From NCBI RefSeq assembly GCF_000234665.1, contig NC_018326.1, positions 1 to 64,000 of the forward strand: DNA of 64,000 nucleotides, read 5' to 3'. This stretch comes from Leishmania mexicana MHOM/GT/2001/U1103 (Eukaryota; Euglenozoa; Kinetoplastea; Trypanosomatida; Trypanosomatidae). Of the stretch, positions 54,737 through 64,000 are shown one piece after another; positions within the stretch are counted from its first letter, which is position 1; the number at the start of each line of letters is the position of its first letter. A program made the position numbers and the translations under genes. Under the pieces are notes generated by a model. It was given only the letters and a program-made list of their open reading frames with translations, did not search any database and was not told the DNA's origin.

Positions 54737-56107
54737 TCAAGACTCTTTTACATCTACGCCTAATGCGTCCTGCAGTGACGTAATGTGCTTCACTGCGTCT
54801 TTGCGTTGCTGCCGCCACTCCCCCTCCAGAGATTGCAGCCCGTCCGTTCGGAAAAGGATACGCATCAGCTCCTCGTAATAACCCTTCCGCTGCAGATCTG
54901 TGAGCGGCGACTCCATGGCTTGCTCAACCACGGCGATATCCTCCTCAATCTCCAGCAGCGTGATCTTCTCGGCGTTGTTGTAGTCCCCCTCCGCGATGAA
55001 GACGCGAGCGTCGCTGCGAATACCGTGGTCAAACAGCTTCGCCTGCGGCGACACCGGCAGCACTTTGCCGCGGTGGACTACCTGTGCATCCGGTTTCAAT
55101 CCAGGAACCGCGGCCGCCACCGCCAAGATTAGGTCTGAAACAGAGGAATCGCCGTTCACATTCACCGGCACCACCTGGTTGAGGGAGGGGATGTGGCACT
55201 TCACCGTCAGCTGCCCCCGCCGGCGCTGACTGTCGTCGTCATTGCCACCCTCACCGCTGGGTACCTCGGTCCCCACACTCGGTTCCTCACTGCGCGGGGA
55301 AAGTGGGAGGTCGGTTGCCTGCGACGGCGCGGCGCTGGAGGGAGCCCCGGCCGCGTTTTGCGACCCTTGTGGAGAAGGAAGGTTGCGCTGGCCGGTGCCT
55401 GGCAGTGCCCGGCCGCTTCCCGGTGTGGGCGAAGCACCGTTGTTCGCTGCAGGAAGCGGTGGCGGGGGCGGCGCCGGGGATGGGGCGGGAACCGTGCTCG
55501 AGGTATCCGAGGCAACATCCCCCTTCATGAACCTGCTTTGTGACCCGGTCGACTCGGTGCTTATGGAGCGCGGCTGGCGCGCCGAGTTCTTGGGCCGGTG
55601 CTTCAGAGCTGCGGTGCTGCGCTTCGCCTTTGCGGCCTCCGGCGGCGCTTCTCCCGGGCTCGTCTTACGTGCAGCAGCGTTCGTGTAGGTCGGCGTCGGC
55701 TCAGCAGTCTTGTTTTTGCGAACGGCGTCCGCGCTCGCGCTGGCGGTCGGGGATAGGCGAGCAGTCGGACGTGACAGCTCCGGAGTAGGCTCCTGCTGTT
55801 GCTGATGCAGTGGCACGTGTGTGACCGCGGGCTGTCGCAAGGGCAGCGACTGGTGCTGTGGTTGCGTGTCAGCGGGGGTGGCGATCATGAGGGAGCCGAA
55901 TGGGTAATCACACACGTAGGAGTTGTCGTCGGCGACGAGCCCGTTATACAGGAGACGTGTGTTAGGGTCATAGCCGTACTCTTCGATAAGAAACGAGCGC
56001 AGCTCCCCGACAAGGCAGGTGACCGGGAGAGCCAGGTCAATGGTTTCGCCGCGAGTAGATCGGATCTGAGCTTTGGTTTGCTCTGGTTGATATCCGTAGT
56101 ATGTCAT
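54737..56107 (-). CDS. Protein with two ubiquitin-like domains and a BAG-like end
   Basis: A 456-residue protein. Residues about 10-75 look like a divergent ubiquitin fold (IDLALPVTCLVGELRSFLIE, then YDPNTRLLYNGLVADD). Residues about 85-295 are low-complexity, rich in P, S, A and T, and presumably disordered. Residues about 305-375 form a second ubiquitin-like fold (QLTVKCHIPSLNQVVPVNVN, then VVHRGKVLPVSPQAKLFDHG). The last 80 residues form a helical segment beginning ITLLEIEEDIAVVEQAME, which resembles a BAG domain, the Hsp70 nucleotide-exchange module. UBL plus BAG is the layout of BAG1, which links Hsp70 to the proteasome. The first UBL and the BAG call are by pattern only. Start ATG at 56107; upstream frame is leader. 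Confidence 0.72.
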   Translation of the reverse strand: MTYYGYQPEQTKAQIRSTRGETIDLALPVTCLVGELRSFLIEEYGYDPNTRLLYNGLVADDNSYVCDYPFGSLMIATPADTQPQHQSLPLRQPAVTHVPLHQQQQEPTPELSRPTARLSPTASASADAVRKNKTAEPTPTYTNAAARKTSPGEAPPEAAKAKRSTAALKHRPKNSARQPRSISTESTGSQSRFMKGDVASDTSSTVPAPSPAPPPPPLPAANNGASPTPGSGRALPGTGQRNLPSPQGSQNAAGAPSSAAPSQATDLPLSPRSEEPSVGTEVPSGEGGNDDDSQRRRGQLTVKCHIPSLNQVVPVNVNGDSSVSDLILAVAAAVPGLKPDAQVVHRGKVLPVSPQAKLFDHGIRSDARVFIAEGDYNNAEKITLLEIEEDIAVVEQAMESPLTDLQRKGYYEELMRILFRTDGLQSLEGEWRQQRKDAVKHITSLQDALGVDVKES

Positions 56108-57129
56108 GGTGCTATGCTGAGAAGAGACGGAGGCCGGTCGGCGGCGGCGGGAGATGGAGAAAACGACGTGTGCGCGGACACCGCGTCTCCACACATACCA
56201 AGCCAGGAGGCAGAAAAGGAAAGATTACCAAAAAGTCGCGAACAAACCAAACCAATAAATAAAAAAGAAACACCCACCACCACACCGGTGATGGATTACG
56301 AAACGCACGAGTGAGCGTTCGCTGGCAGAGTGCGAAAGGGGTACAGCAAGAGACGGAGGGCGACACACAAAAGGACGTGCACGCGCACAATAATAATAAT
56401 AAAACAAACGAACAGACGGCAGAAACGACTTGCCCCCAAAAAGGCGACGAGAGGGGCAAGTGCCTGTGTGCGTCACGGCTGTATTTTGAGCACAGTTCAG
56501 ACCCCGGAGATACAGTGAATGGCGCGAAGCGGCCGGCCGCCCTGATGCAGCGCTCGAGCTCCGCTTATATTTGTTGTCGGGGTTGCCTCTTCCTTGCCGC
56601 TCTTTTTTCCTCTACTTAGTACGTGGGGAAGGACTCGGACAGGGAGGGCGGCACGAGGTGGAGAAGGCGAGCGAGACTGTGTCTGTGTGTGTTCTAGTTG
56701 TTATTGGGTACTACACTGCTGCGCTCGGAGTTCGAGCATCGTCAGCGCACAGGGGAGAGGGGAAGAGCGAGAAGCAAAGGAAAGTAGTTGCGTGGCTGCC
56801 ACATTAAGACAGAGAGGGAGGGGGAGAGACATGAAGGCGTACCGTTATCTACGAAAGAAAGCGGTCACCAGCGGGCATTGTTGTCTGTCCGTCACACGCT
56901 CCCGCGCGTCACTATTCGCAGCAGTGGGGAACAGGGCGAGAGTAGTCTGAATCGATTCGCCGAGCACGCGCCCCAGCGATGCCCCCTCCCCCCATATGGA
57001 GTGTAGAGGTACCAGAATTTGTGCAAACAGAGAAGTACCCGCGAGCTAAACAGGGGTGGGCCGGCATTAGGAGCGACCCGCGCGGCAAAACACGTGCCAA
57101 CGATCGGCAGCGCTTCCACCACTGCGGCG
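56108..57129. other. Intergenic region
   Basis: A 1.0 kb spacer with the leader of the UBL-BAG gene (an AAT/ATA trinucleotide run at 56390-56402) and the 3' UTR of the Dcc1-like gene. No gene seen. Confidence 0.55.
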
Positions 57130-58554
57130 TCACGGGAGCGGGGCGTACTGCACGGGCTGCCCTGGCATCCGGTACTCTCGCGTGTGACGCACAATGACGT
57201 GCTCGAAGCTTTGATCTGGTGGAACCAGCGTACCAAGGTACTCTTTCAGCTCGATCTGGTCCCACAACTGCGGGCGCAGCTCGAAGAGTGCGCGAAGGCG
57301 AGCGGCAAAGTCGATGCTGAGGGACTCTTTCGGTACCCACCATACCGTATCTTGCATGCGACCGCCGAAGTCGCCGCTGCGTGACTCCACCACAACGTAG
57401 CCACGCAGTTTCTCCATGAGAATTTTCTGCGCCCCTGCCGCCCCGCGGTGCGGGATGCCAGCCACACCGAAGAGGGACGACGGAATTGCATCCATCCACG
57501 CCTTTGCGAACGTCTCCAGCGGCAACCCACAAGCGACTTCGCCCGTGCTGAGGGTTCGGTGGACGACGTCCTGGTGCATATCAAACACACCACCGGCGAG
57601 ACCCACCAGCACTCGCGGCAGGTTTAGCAGCGCCGGCATCCCCACGAGCGCAACGGAATCATCGTCCTTCGTGGCCTCACTTGCGCCTCGCGGCGCGCCG
57701 TATACGGCCTCCAGTGAACGCAGCACAACGTCCGGGTAGACGGACGGGCAGAGGTGCTCCCGCGCGGCTGCCCAGGAGGCATCGAATGGCTCTTCGGCAT
57801 CGAGAAACGTCAGCACCGCCGTCAAGGACTCATGCGCTAGGGAGGGGTGGAGAAGGCGAACGAGGCCACGGTGCACGACCGCGCCGATGCTCTGCAGCAA
57901 ATCGGCGAGCTCGGCAGGACTGCTGCGGAACATGCGAGCGAGCTGCGCAAAGGTGTACCCGCGCCCCGATGGACCGGCGGCCCCACTGCCACTGCTGCCC
58001 CCGTCGGTGCCTTCGAGCTCCTCGATGGTCAAGTACGACTCACCCAGCACAGCCGACACGTTGTCCTGCGGATGCGCAGCATGACTGTCAAACATGTGGC
58101 TCAGGGAGGCTACAACGACGTCATTTGTGTACTGGCGGACCCTGGATGTGGGCAGAGGAGTAGCCGTGACTGTGGCTGTTTCTTCAGTGTTGCAGACATC
58201 ACTGTCTCTGTCTCGAGACTCACAGACGGCAGACCTGCCGGCGCGGTTGAGCCGTCGCGCTGCCAGCAGCATCGTGTTCGAGTACTCGACACGGCGGACG
58301 GAGCGGGTGGACTGGGCGTCGTGCAGACAAAGCTGTCCGTCACCCTTCATGACGAACACGACTGCGACATCACTGCGTTTTCTCGCTGAGGGGGGCGACG
58401 AGGCACGCGCCCGCTTGTTTCCGGCCACACCGTTGCCAGGAGAGTGGGTCGGGTACACCTGCTCCTTCAGGTGCTTCACACACGCGTCATCGACCGAGAT
58501 GAGTCGGTACTCGTGCCGGCACGCGAAGTCGGATCGGACAAATATGCGATCCAT
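57130..58554 (-). CDS. Dcc1/DSCC1-like sister-chromatid cohesion protein
   Basis: A 474-residue protein resembling Dcc1 (DSCC1), a subunit of the Ctf18-Dcc1-Ctf8 alternative clamp loader that loads PCNA and supports cohesion. Evidence is by layout: an N-terminal beta-rich region with a CRHEYRLISVDDACVKHL stretch, and a central helical region with YTFAQLARMFRSSPAELADLL, a segment typical of the winged-helix part. Other winged-helix-like segments follow, including EVACGLPLETFAKAWMDAI and, near the end, VWWVPKESLSIDFAARLRALFELRPQLW followed by a PDQSFEHVIVRHTREY tail. It is longer than human DSCC1 (about 390) because of low-complexity inserts (residues about 40-60 and 170-195). The start ATG at 58554 is the first standard start; upstream only TTG. 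Family call is moderate. Confidence 0.62.
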   Translation of the reverse strand: MDRIFVRSDFACRHEYRLISVDDACVKHLKEQVYPTHSPGNGVAGNKRARASSPPSARKRSDVAVVFVMKGDGQLCLHDAQSTRSVRRVEYSNTMLLAARRLNRAGRSAVCESRDRDSDVCNTEETATVTATPLPTSRVRQYTNDVVVASLSHMFDSHAAHPQDNVSAVLGESYLTIEELEGTDGGSSGSGAAGPSGRGYTFAQLARMFRSSPAELADLLQSIGAVVHRGLVRLLHPSLAHESLTAVLTFLDAEEPFDASWAAAREHLCPSVYPDVVLRSLEAVYGAPRGASEATKDDDSVALVGMPALLNLPRVLVGLAGGVFDMHQDVVHRTLSTGEVACGLPLETFAKAWMDAIPSSLFGVAGIPHRGAAGAQKILMEKLRGYVVVESRSGDFGGRMQDTVWWVPKESLSIDFAARLRALFELRPQLWDQIELKEYLGTLVPPDQSFEHVIVRHTREYRMPGQPVQYAPLP

Positions 58555-61500
58555 ACGCGCGTTACGAGTACGATCGGGTGTGACGGCGACGGCGGAAGGT
58601 TCAAAAGACGGACAGAGCAAAATCGTGAGTCGAGGGCACGCCGTTTTTTTCTCTATGATGGTCCTCTTCTTTCCCTATGCACGGCGTTTCTATGAATAGC
58701 TGTGTGAGCCTCCGTAACGAACGCGGCGCGCCTGAGTGGAGGAGAGGGCGATACACACCACTGTCCTCGTACGCGGGTGGTGATGAGAGGCGCGACAGAC
58801 GAGAAACAGCGAAGGGTGCACCCGCAAATAACAACACCAGATGTGCCGGGGCAGCCGGAAGGAGGGGAGGCGGAGTGCGCAGAGACACTCGGCAGATCAT
58901 CGCCCATACAACAGCCGTCGAAAAAGAAACACAAGAGGAGGAGAGAAGTGCAAAAAAAATGAGTGGTACGCATTAAGAAACAGAGAGAGCTCAATGCGGA
59001 TGAGGGTTAGGCGGAGTCGTCGCTCGGTCGAGGGGCTGCGTTGACTGTGTGCGTGTGTGTGTGTGGCCTTTCTCCGCGAGCATGCGCGATCCTTTCAGAG
59101 AGACGAAAAGCACTGCGTTAACCACTGCAGACCCGAGTTGCAAGTGAAAGAGGGAGAAAGACACAAATGCCATCGTAGCCACCACACCACGGCATCCCAT
59201 TCGCATATCCTCTGTCCCCGCATGGGGACAGGGGGAGGGACCTTGCGAACATCGGCACGCGCACCTCGCGGTAAGCAGGTCCACTGAATTGTTCTTTGAG
59301 TGCTTGGCATATTAGCATCGCACACATACAGTGAAAAGAGAAGATGCAGTTCTCTTTCAAGTGTCCATTCTTCCATACAGTATGAGGGCGGAGCTCCATT
59401 TTACCCCGGCCCGCCACAGGCCGCCCGAGGGCACAAGCGGTGGAGCCTGCGTCATACGGGCTGCAGTGGGTGGTCCAGGTGCATGCCGGATGTGCGCAAG
59501 GAGGAGGTCAGGCAGCCGCAAGTCGGCACCCTCTCTGAAACCCTGCACCCTGCACGTAGGCCGTGCGTCCCCCTCCGTCGCATCAAGCGGGGCGGCATTC
59601 CATGGTGCGCTCGGGTGACTGGTCACATGCGGGTCTGGAGAACCCCCCCTCCTCCGGTCAACTGTCCGAGACGCGGCACATTTCGCGCACGTGCACTTTG
59701 GGGCCGATTGGTAAACACCTTATCTCGTGTTCCATACTGAACGTTCTTGATCTTCAGACCTCTCCATGTTGTGCATGAATGTAGTACATCATGCCAGCTG
59801 TGCATGGCAGGGCTCGTACTTTCGGATATTTGGTCCTGTCCCAGGATGACGGTACTGCCTGTGTGTGTGGAGGGGGGAGGGGGGCTCGCTGTTGTCATTT
59901 TCCGTTTCCGCCGATACCACCGTGAGTGGCGTGTCTGGATGGCTTGCCTGGATGTGCCGCGACAGGTGAGCGGCAGGGAGCATTCCGCCCTCCCCTGAAC
60001 CCGCACGTCCCCCTCTTCGGAGAGGATGTCTCAAGTGGAAGAGTCCCGTGGACAGACATGCGCCTGCGCACAAAGAACTCACAGCATGTCCTCCTGAAGA
60101 GGCACAGGGGTGTGCCACGGACATCCGGCGGGAGAAGCCCGTGCAGCGCTAGCGACGTTTGCGTCGTCAGGCGATTGCATGCAATATCACACCGTGAACT
60201 GAGGCGTGCTCTCAGCCTCGAGCGACCCGCGAGTTTGACGTAGTATATCGGGCACAACACCAGGTCGGCCGCCCTCATAGCAAACACAGACCGGGGCGCG
60301 GAGGCCCTGGCGGAGGTGGGGGTACCGCAATGCTAGCACAGCAGTAGGCAACACACCATTTGCCCTCTGTCTTGTCGCGGCCCGTCACCCGTTGCTGTGG
60401 GAACCCCAAGATGCGGGCAGGTGACCATGCAGAACTTGGCGAGCATGTTCTCCTGTCGCCTCGTGAGCTCAGCATCCTTGTTCTTTCGTGTCGAACAGTC
60501 GCCGCCAAGTACCTCTTGCCGTCGCGCGTTGCATCGCGCACCGTAGTTTCGGTGGATGTCGGCTTGGCATCTGATACCAGCGACCAGATCAGTGAATCGG
60601 GCCATGGGCACTGGCTCCCCTGAAGGTGCTGATTGTGCCAGCATATCTACATTGTCGTCATGCTCCAGCTCACAATGGCCACAAAGGTAACAATAAATGA
60701 GAGGCGCACGCGACGGGCCAGCGGCTCCAACATGGGCGCCCGAATACGTGAGGACCACCAGAGAGCAAAACACAAAAAACGAAACGAGAAAGGAAAAGAG
60801 GGGGACGAACAACAGCGAGTGAAAGACGAGAGGAACGGAAGCAACGGAGGACAAGGTAGTCCAAGGCACACGTGCAAGTTCGTGGGGGCGGGCCGGCGGA
60901 GCGGACGGGTGGACGGACGGACGGGTGTGCGGTAGAACCGCAGAGAATTGAAGGGAAAACGAACGGGCACGTTCACACGTGCACACAAAATGCACATGCG
61001 CATTTAACAAAGGAGAAACAGAAACAGCACATATGGTAGATGCAACAACAACATGTGGGATGCTCTAGAGGTACAGGACGAGCGGCTGCTGGGAAAGTGG
61101 GTGGCGGGAAAAAGCGGCTTGAGCAGACATTACGGTCCATGAAAACTCTGCCTGCCTAACATATTCTTCTTATCGCCGCCGTGGAGAACTTGGGCTGTCT
61201 TTGCGCAGAGAGAGAAAGACAACACATAAAAAAAATGAGGGGCGTGATACAGAGGTTCTTGTGGAGTCCTCGACGTTGATTCCGAGACACCCCACTAAAC
61301 TCTGTGCATCTTTGCAGATGGCCCCTTCGCCACGGCATCTCGTCCTCTTGGACGCATCAACTACAACAAACACAGATATATTAAAAAGAAAAAAAAGACG
61401 GAAGAAACGAAGGACAGGAGCAGCAGAAAAGGCCTGGAGCTACTTGGAGAAACAAACACGTAAGTACAGAAAAAGGGTGCGAGCACATCTTACAGCATAG

Positions 61501-61747
61501 TCGTGAGGGAACAAAGCAACAGAGAAGATGGAGAAGTGAGGAGACGGAGGCCTAGGAGCGTCACCCTCCTCCCGCCTATGACGGCAGCGGTGGCCAGCGA
61601 GTCGCCAGCAGTGACTCGGAGCGAGGGCGGGGGCGGTGAAGGAGGTGGCGGTGACGAAGAAAAGCGAGAACCGAAAGAAGGGCATCAGAAGAAGGTAACA
61701 TGGAAGCACACCCTGCACGCCATTGTCTGCTCTCCCCCGTCACCCCT
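58555..61747. other. Intergenic region with DIRE relic
   Basis: A 3.2 kb spacer between the Dcc1-like gene and the stop codon of the CCCH gene. The centre (59300-60730) is a degenerate retroposon. 58555-59290 contains leader and splice signals of the Dcc1-like gene plus a GT repeat near 59047-59065. 60730-61747 is purine-rich and would be the CCCH 3' UTR. No intact gene seen. Confidence 0.55.
59300..60730 (-). mobile_element. DIRE: degenerate ingi/L1Tc-related retroposon
   Basis: On the minus strand, translation from about 60710 gives an RNase H C-terminal motif, CYLCGHCELEHDDNVDMLAQ, equivalent to the GHxxxxxNxxAD-LA signature in which the H and last D are active-site residues. VPMARFTDLVAGIRCQADI follows, as in retroposon polyproteins. 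Later frames carry pieces of C2H2-type zinc fingers (LVLCPIYYVKLAGRSRLRA) broken by frameshifts and stops. The 3' part shares GTGCGCTCGGGTGAC with SIDER2 copy C, in keeping with SIDERs being truncated DIREs. No reverse transcriptase domain is left; the relic is 5'-truncated at about 60730. Confidence 0.68.
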
Positions 61748-62980
61748 TCAGCTTTGAAACGAGGATGCCTCGGCGTAGGGGTTGTGCGAGAAGGACCCAC
61801 GGGCTGCTACACTGCTGTGCGAATTCTGCACGCCACCGAGTGGTCGCAGCAGTGGCTGATGACCACCATAGCTCTCCGAAGTCGTTGGAACGCGTGAGTA
61901 ATGCGGCCGCGAACTGGCTTGGCTGTTACCGAGAGAGCCGTCCATGAACGAGCCGTTATGAGACATGGCGATGCTGCCCTGGAGGTGTTGTAGGTTAGCC
62001 TGTGAGTACGACTGGGAATGAGCGTGGTAGCACAGAGATCCGCTCGCGGTGCCTAGCGACTGCGGGTGGGAGAAGTCCTGCATGCTGCTTTGCACCGTAC
62101 CATTGTGCATCGGCGTGCGGCTGTGGCTGAGAAGCTCGTCGTCACCGCTGACGATGGGGATCTGACGGCACACATGCAGGAAGCTGCACTCGTTGCCGAA
62201 GCGGCAGAGGCCCTTGCGATGTTCGCGGCAGATCTTCGACTTTGGCATGTGCAGCAGCATGCCGCCATTTTCCTCGTAGCGCGACCAGAGGAAGCGCGTG
62301 GGACAAACATTGTGGAGCGCAATTGGGACCTGCTCCCTGTTATTCACCTTGTGGCCGCTATATGCGTCGCCGCCAGTGGCAGCCGTGTTCGCCTCGCCGT
62401 TCGACAGAGATCCGGCAGCGCTCCCGTTGTCACGCTCGGCGTGGGCCTCTACCATAGCGGCCGATTCTTTCTCGCGTGGTAAATCAATGACGACGGCGAG
62501 GCCCAGAGGGAATCCCGCCATGTTGCACTTGGCGCCATGTGCCGGGCAGCAGGACGGCGTGTTGAACGCCTCCTGCCGAAGCTGCTCGACCACAGTGGGG
62601 TTCGCATGCACCTGAAAGCAGCGGTCTCCTTGGCGGCAGCGTCCCTCCATGAATAGGCGGCAGAGTCCGGGGACAAGGCCATCGTCCTCGAAAGCGAGCG
62701 TCGGCTCCACAGCAGTTATGGGGACGGAGAGCTTCGTGCTTGCCGTGTCAATGGCAGAGATTGAGCTCATTCCTGCGACGCACTTGCCGAGCCTCTGGCT
62801 GCAGGTTAGCGGGGACTGCGATGCGCGGTCGCTCTGTCGCGGCCTCAAAAGAGTACCCGATTCAAGGGAGCATGCTGTGTTAAGGTTTCCATACAACCCG
62901 GCAGGCAACGAGTTGGTGGCAGACCCCACGCGCACTGTGGGGAGTGACGAGTGACCACCGAAATGCGGTGTGTAGCTCAT
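61748..62980 (-). CDS. CCCH zinc-finger RNA-binding protein
   Basis: A 410-residue protein with two C-x7-C-x5-C-x3-H fingers. Finger one is C107, C115, C121, H125 (CRLFMEGRCRQGDRCFQVH). Finger two is C251, C259, C265, H269 (CREHRKGLCRFGNECSFLH). Both have the spacing of the mRNA-binding fingers of tristetraprolin-like and kinetoplastid ZC3H proteins. A further cysteine/histidine cluster lies at 144-152 (CCPAHGAKC). The N-terminus is serine/proline-rich, and residues about 290-400 are Q, S, H and N-rich and probably disordered. Kinetoplastid CCCH proteins control mRNA stability and translation, which is the main level of regulation in these cells. Start ATG at 62980. Confidence 0.88.
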   Translation of the reverse strand: MSYTPHFGGHSSLPTVRVGSATNSLPAGLYGNLNTACSLESGTLLRPRQSDRASQSPLTCSQRLGKCVAGMSSISAIDTASTKLSVPITAVEPTLAFEDDGLVPGLCRLFMEGRCRQGDRCFQVHANPTVVEQLRQEAFNTPSCCPAHGAKCNMAGFPLGLAVVIDLPREKESAAMVEAHAERDNGSAAGSLSNGEANTAATGGDAYSGHKVNNREQVPIALHNVCPTRFLWSRYEENGGMLLHMPKSKICREHRKGLCRFGNECSFLHVCRQIPIVSGDDELLSHSRTPMHNGTVQSSMQDFSHPQSLGTASGSLCYHAHSQSYSQANLQHLQGSIAMSHNGSFMDGSLGNSQASSRPHYSRVPTTSESYGGHQPLLRPLGGVQNSHSSVAARGSFSHNPYAEASSFQS

Positions 62981-63132
62981 TTTTTTTTTTGGGGGGGGGG
63001 ATCGAGTCGGCGATTGCAGCTGTCGACGGCCTGTTCACTCATAAATCAGCAGGTAGTGGGAGGAGGGAGGGGGGCGTGAGAGTGGGGGTTTGCCGGTGCG
63101 AGTGCCTTCGGTTGTTTTTTTGCTGCGAGCGC

Positions 63133-63150
63133 GCACACACACACACACAC
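63133..63150. repeat. (CA)n microsatellite
   Basis: A short CA dinucleotide run in the leader region of the CCCH gene. Confidence 0.85.
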
Positions 63151-63599
63151 GGTGTCTTGCTTCGCAGCACTGGGGTGGGGGGTTGATGCGGTGTGAGATG
63201 GCGATTCAGCCGGCAGTTTTAGACAACAATAGACAACAGAAAACGCGCGACACAAACGAAAAGGTGAGGAAAACACTAAAATAAGTGGGAAGAGAACGAG
63301 AAGTGGGCGTGCCGCTGGATACGTCTGCGATGTGGTTGTAGCTTCTTGTGTGGATGCGTGCTTCGTTACGGGCACGCCGGTACATCGTATACACGTGTGC
63401 GCACAGCGAACAGGTGAGAGACACGCACTCACACACGACAGCAGAACAGCCACGCACTCCACGCGCGTTGGAAGCAGACACGGAGAGAGAGCGCGTGCGA
63501 GAGAAAGGGAAGAGAGATGAAAAGAGAAGGCCCCAGAGGAATGAAGAGCATACATTCTTTTTTTTTATCAACGAGTCCACATTTCTCTGCCCGCACATC

Positions 63600-64000
63600 A
63601 GGCGTGCAGCTCCCCTCGGCTCCTGGCTTATTGTCACAGCCGCTCCCACATCATGCCGGTCGTCATATTGTGCATTTACCTTGAGGCGTCTCAGGCTCTC
63701 CCGTCCAGTGGGCAGCGTGAGGGCCGGGGAGTGGGATGCGCTCGGGTGACGCTGACACGCTACTCCATCACATAAATAACAGAAATGCCTTCACTGTGGC
63801 AGGTCACTTCGACGCAATGCCACCCAGGACCTGACCGCCGACATCCGCAGGGATACATCGCTGACCTCTCCCTATGCCATGGGGTACTTGTCCTTGTCGC
63901 CACCCAAGGCGATTCGAGATTGGCAGGGGATGGGAGAGGGGGCTTGCTTGGCTTTATGACAGAGTGGGGCGCTGGACCCAGATATGCCCCGCGCGGCGGT
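63600..64000 (-). mobile_element. SIDER2-type degenerate retroposon (copy C), cut by the window end
   Basis: Blocks shared with copy A include GCTCGGGTGACGCTGACACGC at about 63748 versus TTCGAGTCACGCTGACGCT at about 5568, and GATACATCGCTGACCT versus GATACATCGCTCTGAT. GACCTGACCGCCGACATCCG also resembles copy B. The element continues beyond 64000, so its length is unknown. Confidence 0.6.

Larger units (their letters stand above)
62981..64000. other. Upstream region of the CCCH gene, with SIDER2 at the window edge
   Basis: Begins with a poly-T/poly-G stretch (62981-63000), which on the minus strand is a C-run and A-run just before the ATG. It then has a CA run at 63133-63150, a T-run at 63557-63567 and the SIDER2 copy C from about 63600. 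No gene is seen; the next gene lies outside the window. Confidence 0.6.

Overview
The window is the end of a chromosome of a Leishmania-type trypanosomatid. It begins with about 320 bases of perfect CCCTAA telomere repeat read inward, followed by a block of a variant hexamer. Further signs are intron-free genes spaced by long G/A-rich (on the printed strand) stretches, almost all genes on one strand (a polycistronic unit read toward the telomere), polypyrimidine tracts followed by AG just upstream of start codons (spliced-leader acceptors), and degenerate SIDER2/DIRE retroposons. The linkage of ribosomal protein L11 close to a telomere with GMP synthase suggests the left end of chromosome 22 of a Leishmania species; that assignment is from memory. 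Species is not decided.

Layout. 1-386: telomere and variant repeat. 387-3157: gene-free subtelomere. 3158-5086 (-): CLN3/battenin-like membrane protein. 5087-9840: a SIDER2 copy and the eroded remains of a leucine-rich-repeat gene on the minus strand. 9841-10212 (+): a tail-anchored cytochrome b5-like protein, the only well-supported plus-strand gene. 10213-10917: a G-rich convergent strand switch. From 10918 onward every supported gene is on the minus strand: a hypothetical protein, ribosomal protein L11, a 97-residue small protein, a SET-domain protein, a coiled-coil protein, an NFX1-type RING/zinc-finger protein, ERCC1/Rad10, a DnaJ-like protein without a J domain, and the bifunctional mRNA cap guanylyltransferase/methyltransferase. 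A 13 kb stretch follows with no convincing gene (29015-42160). After it come a conserved-looking hypothetical, GMP synthase, a tiny RRM protein, a coiled-coil protein, a gene broken by stops and frameshifts (51780-53149), a UBL-UBL-BAG-like protein, a Dcc1-like cohesion/clamp-loader protein, a DIRE retroposon relic carrying RNase H remnants, a double CCCH zinc-finger protein, and a further SIDER2 copy cut by the window end.

How the genes fit together. They do not form a functional operon; in trypanosomatids neighbours are co-transcribed by RNA polymerase II and separated by trans-splicing and polyadenylation, so control lies mostly in UTRs. Several products act in RNA biology (capping enzyme, CCCH protein, RRM protein, NFX1-like protein with R3H), others in genome maintenance (ERCC1, Dcc1), proteostasis (J-less DnaJ, UBL-BAG protein), purine synthesis and lysosome-type membranes. 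I see no wholly new multi-gene system. The points most worth a second look are the J-domain-less, CaaX-bearing DnaJ protein, the 13 kb gene desert, the lone cytochrome b5 gene flanked by strand switches, the homogeneous variant telomeric hexamer block, and the decaying genes. Start codons were set at the first in-frame ATG that fits the splice signals; several longer reading frames open only at TTG or GTG and were trimmed.
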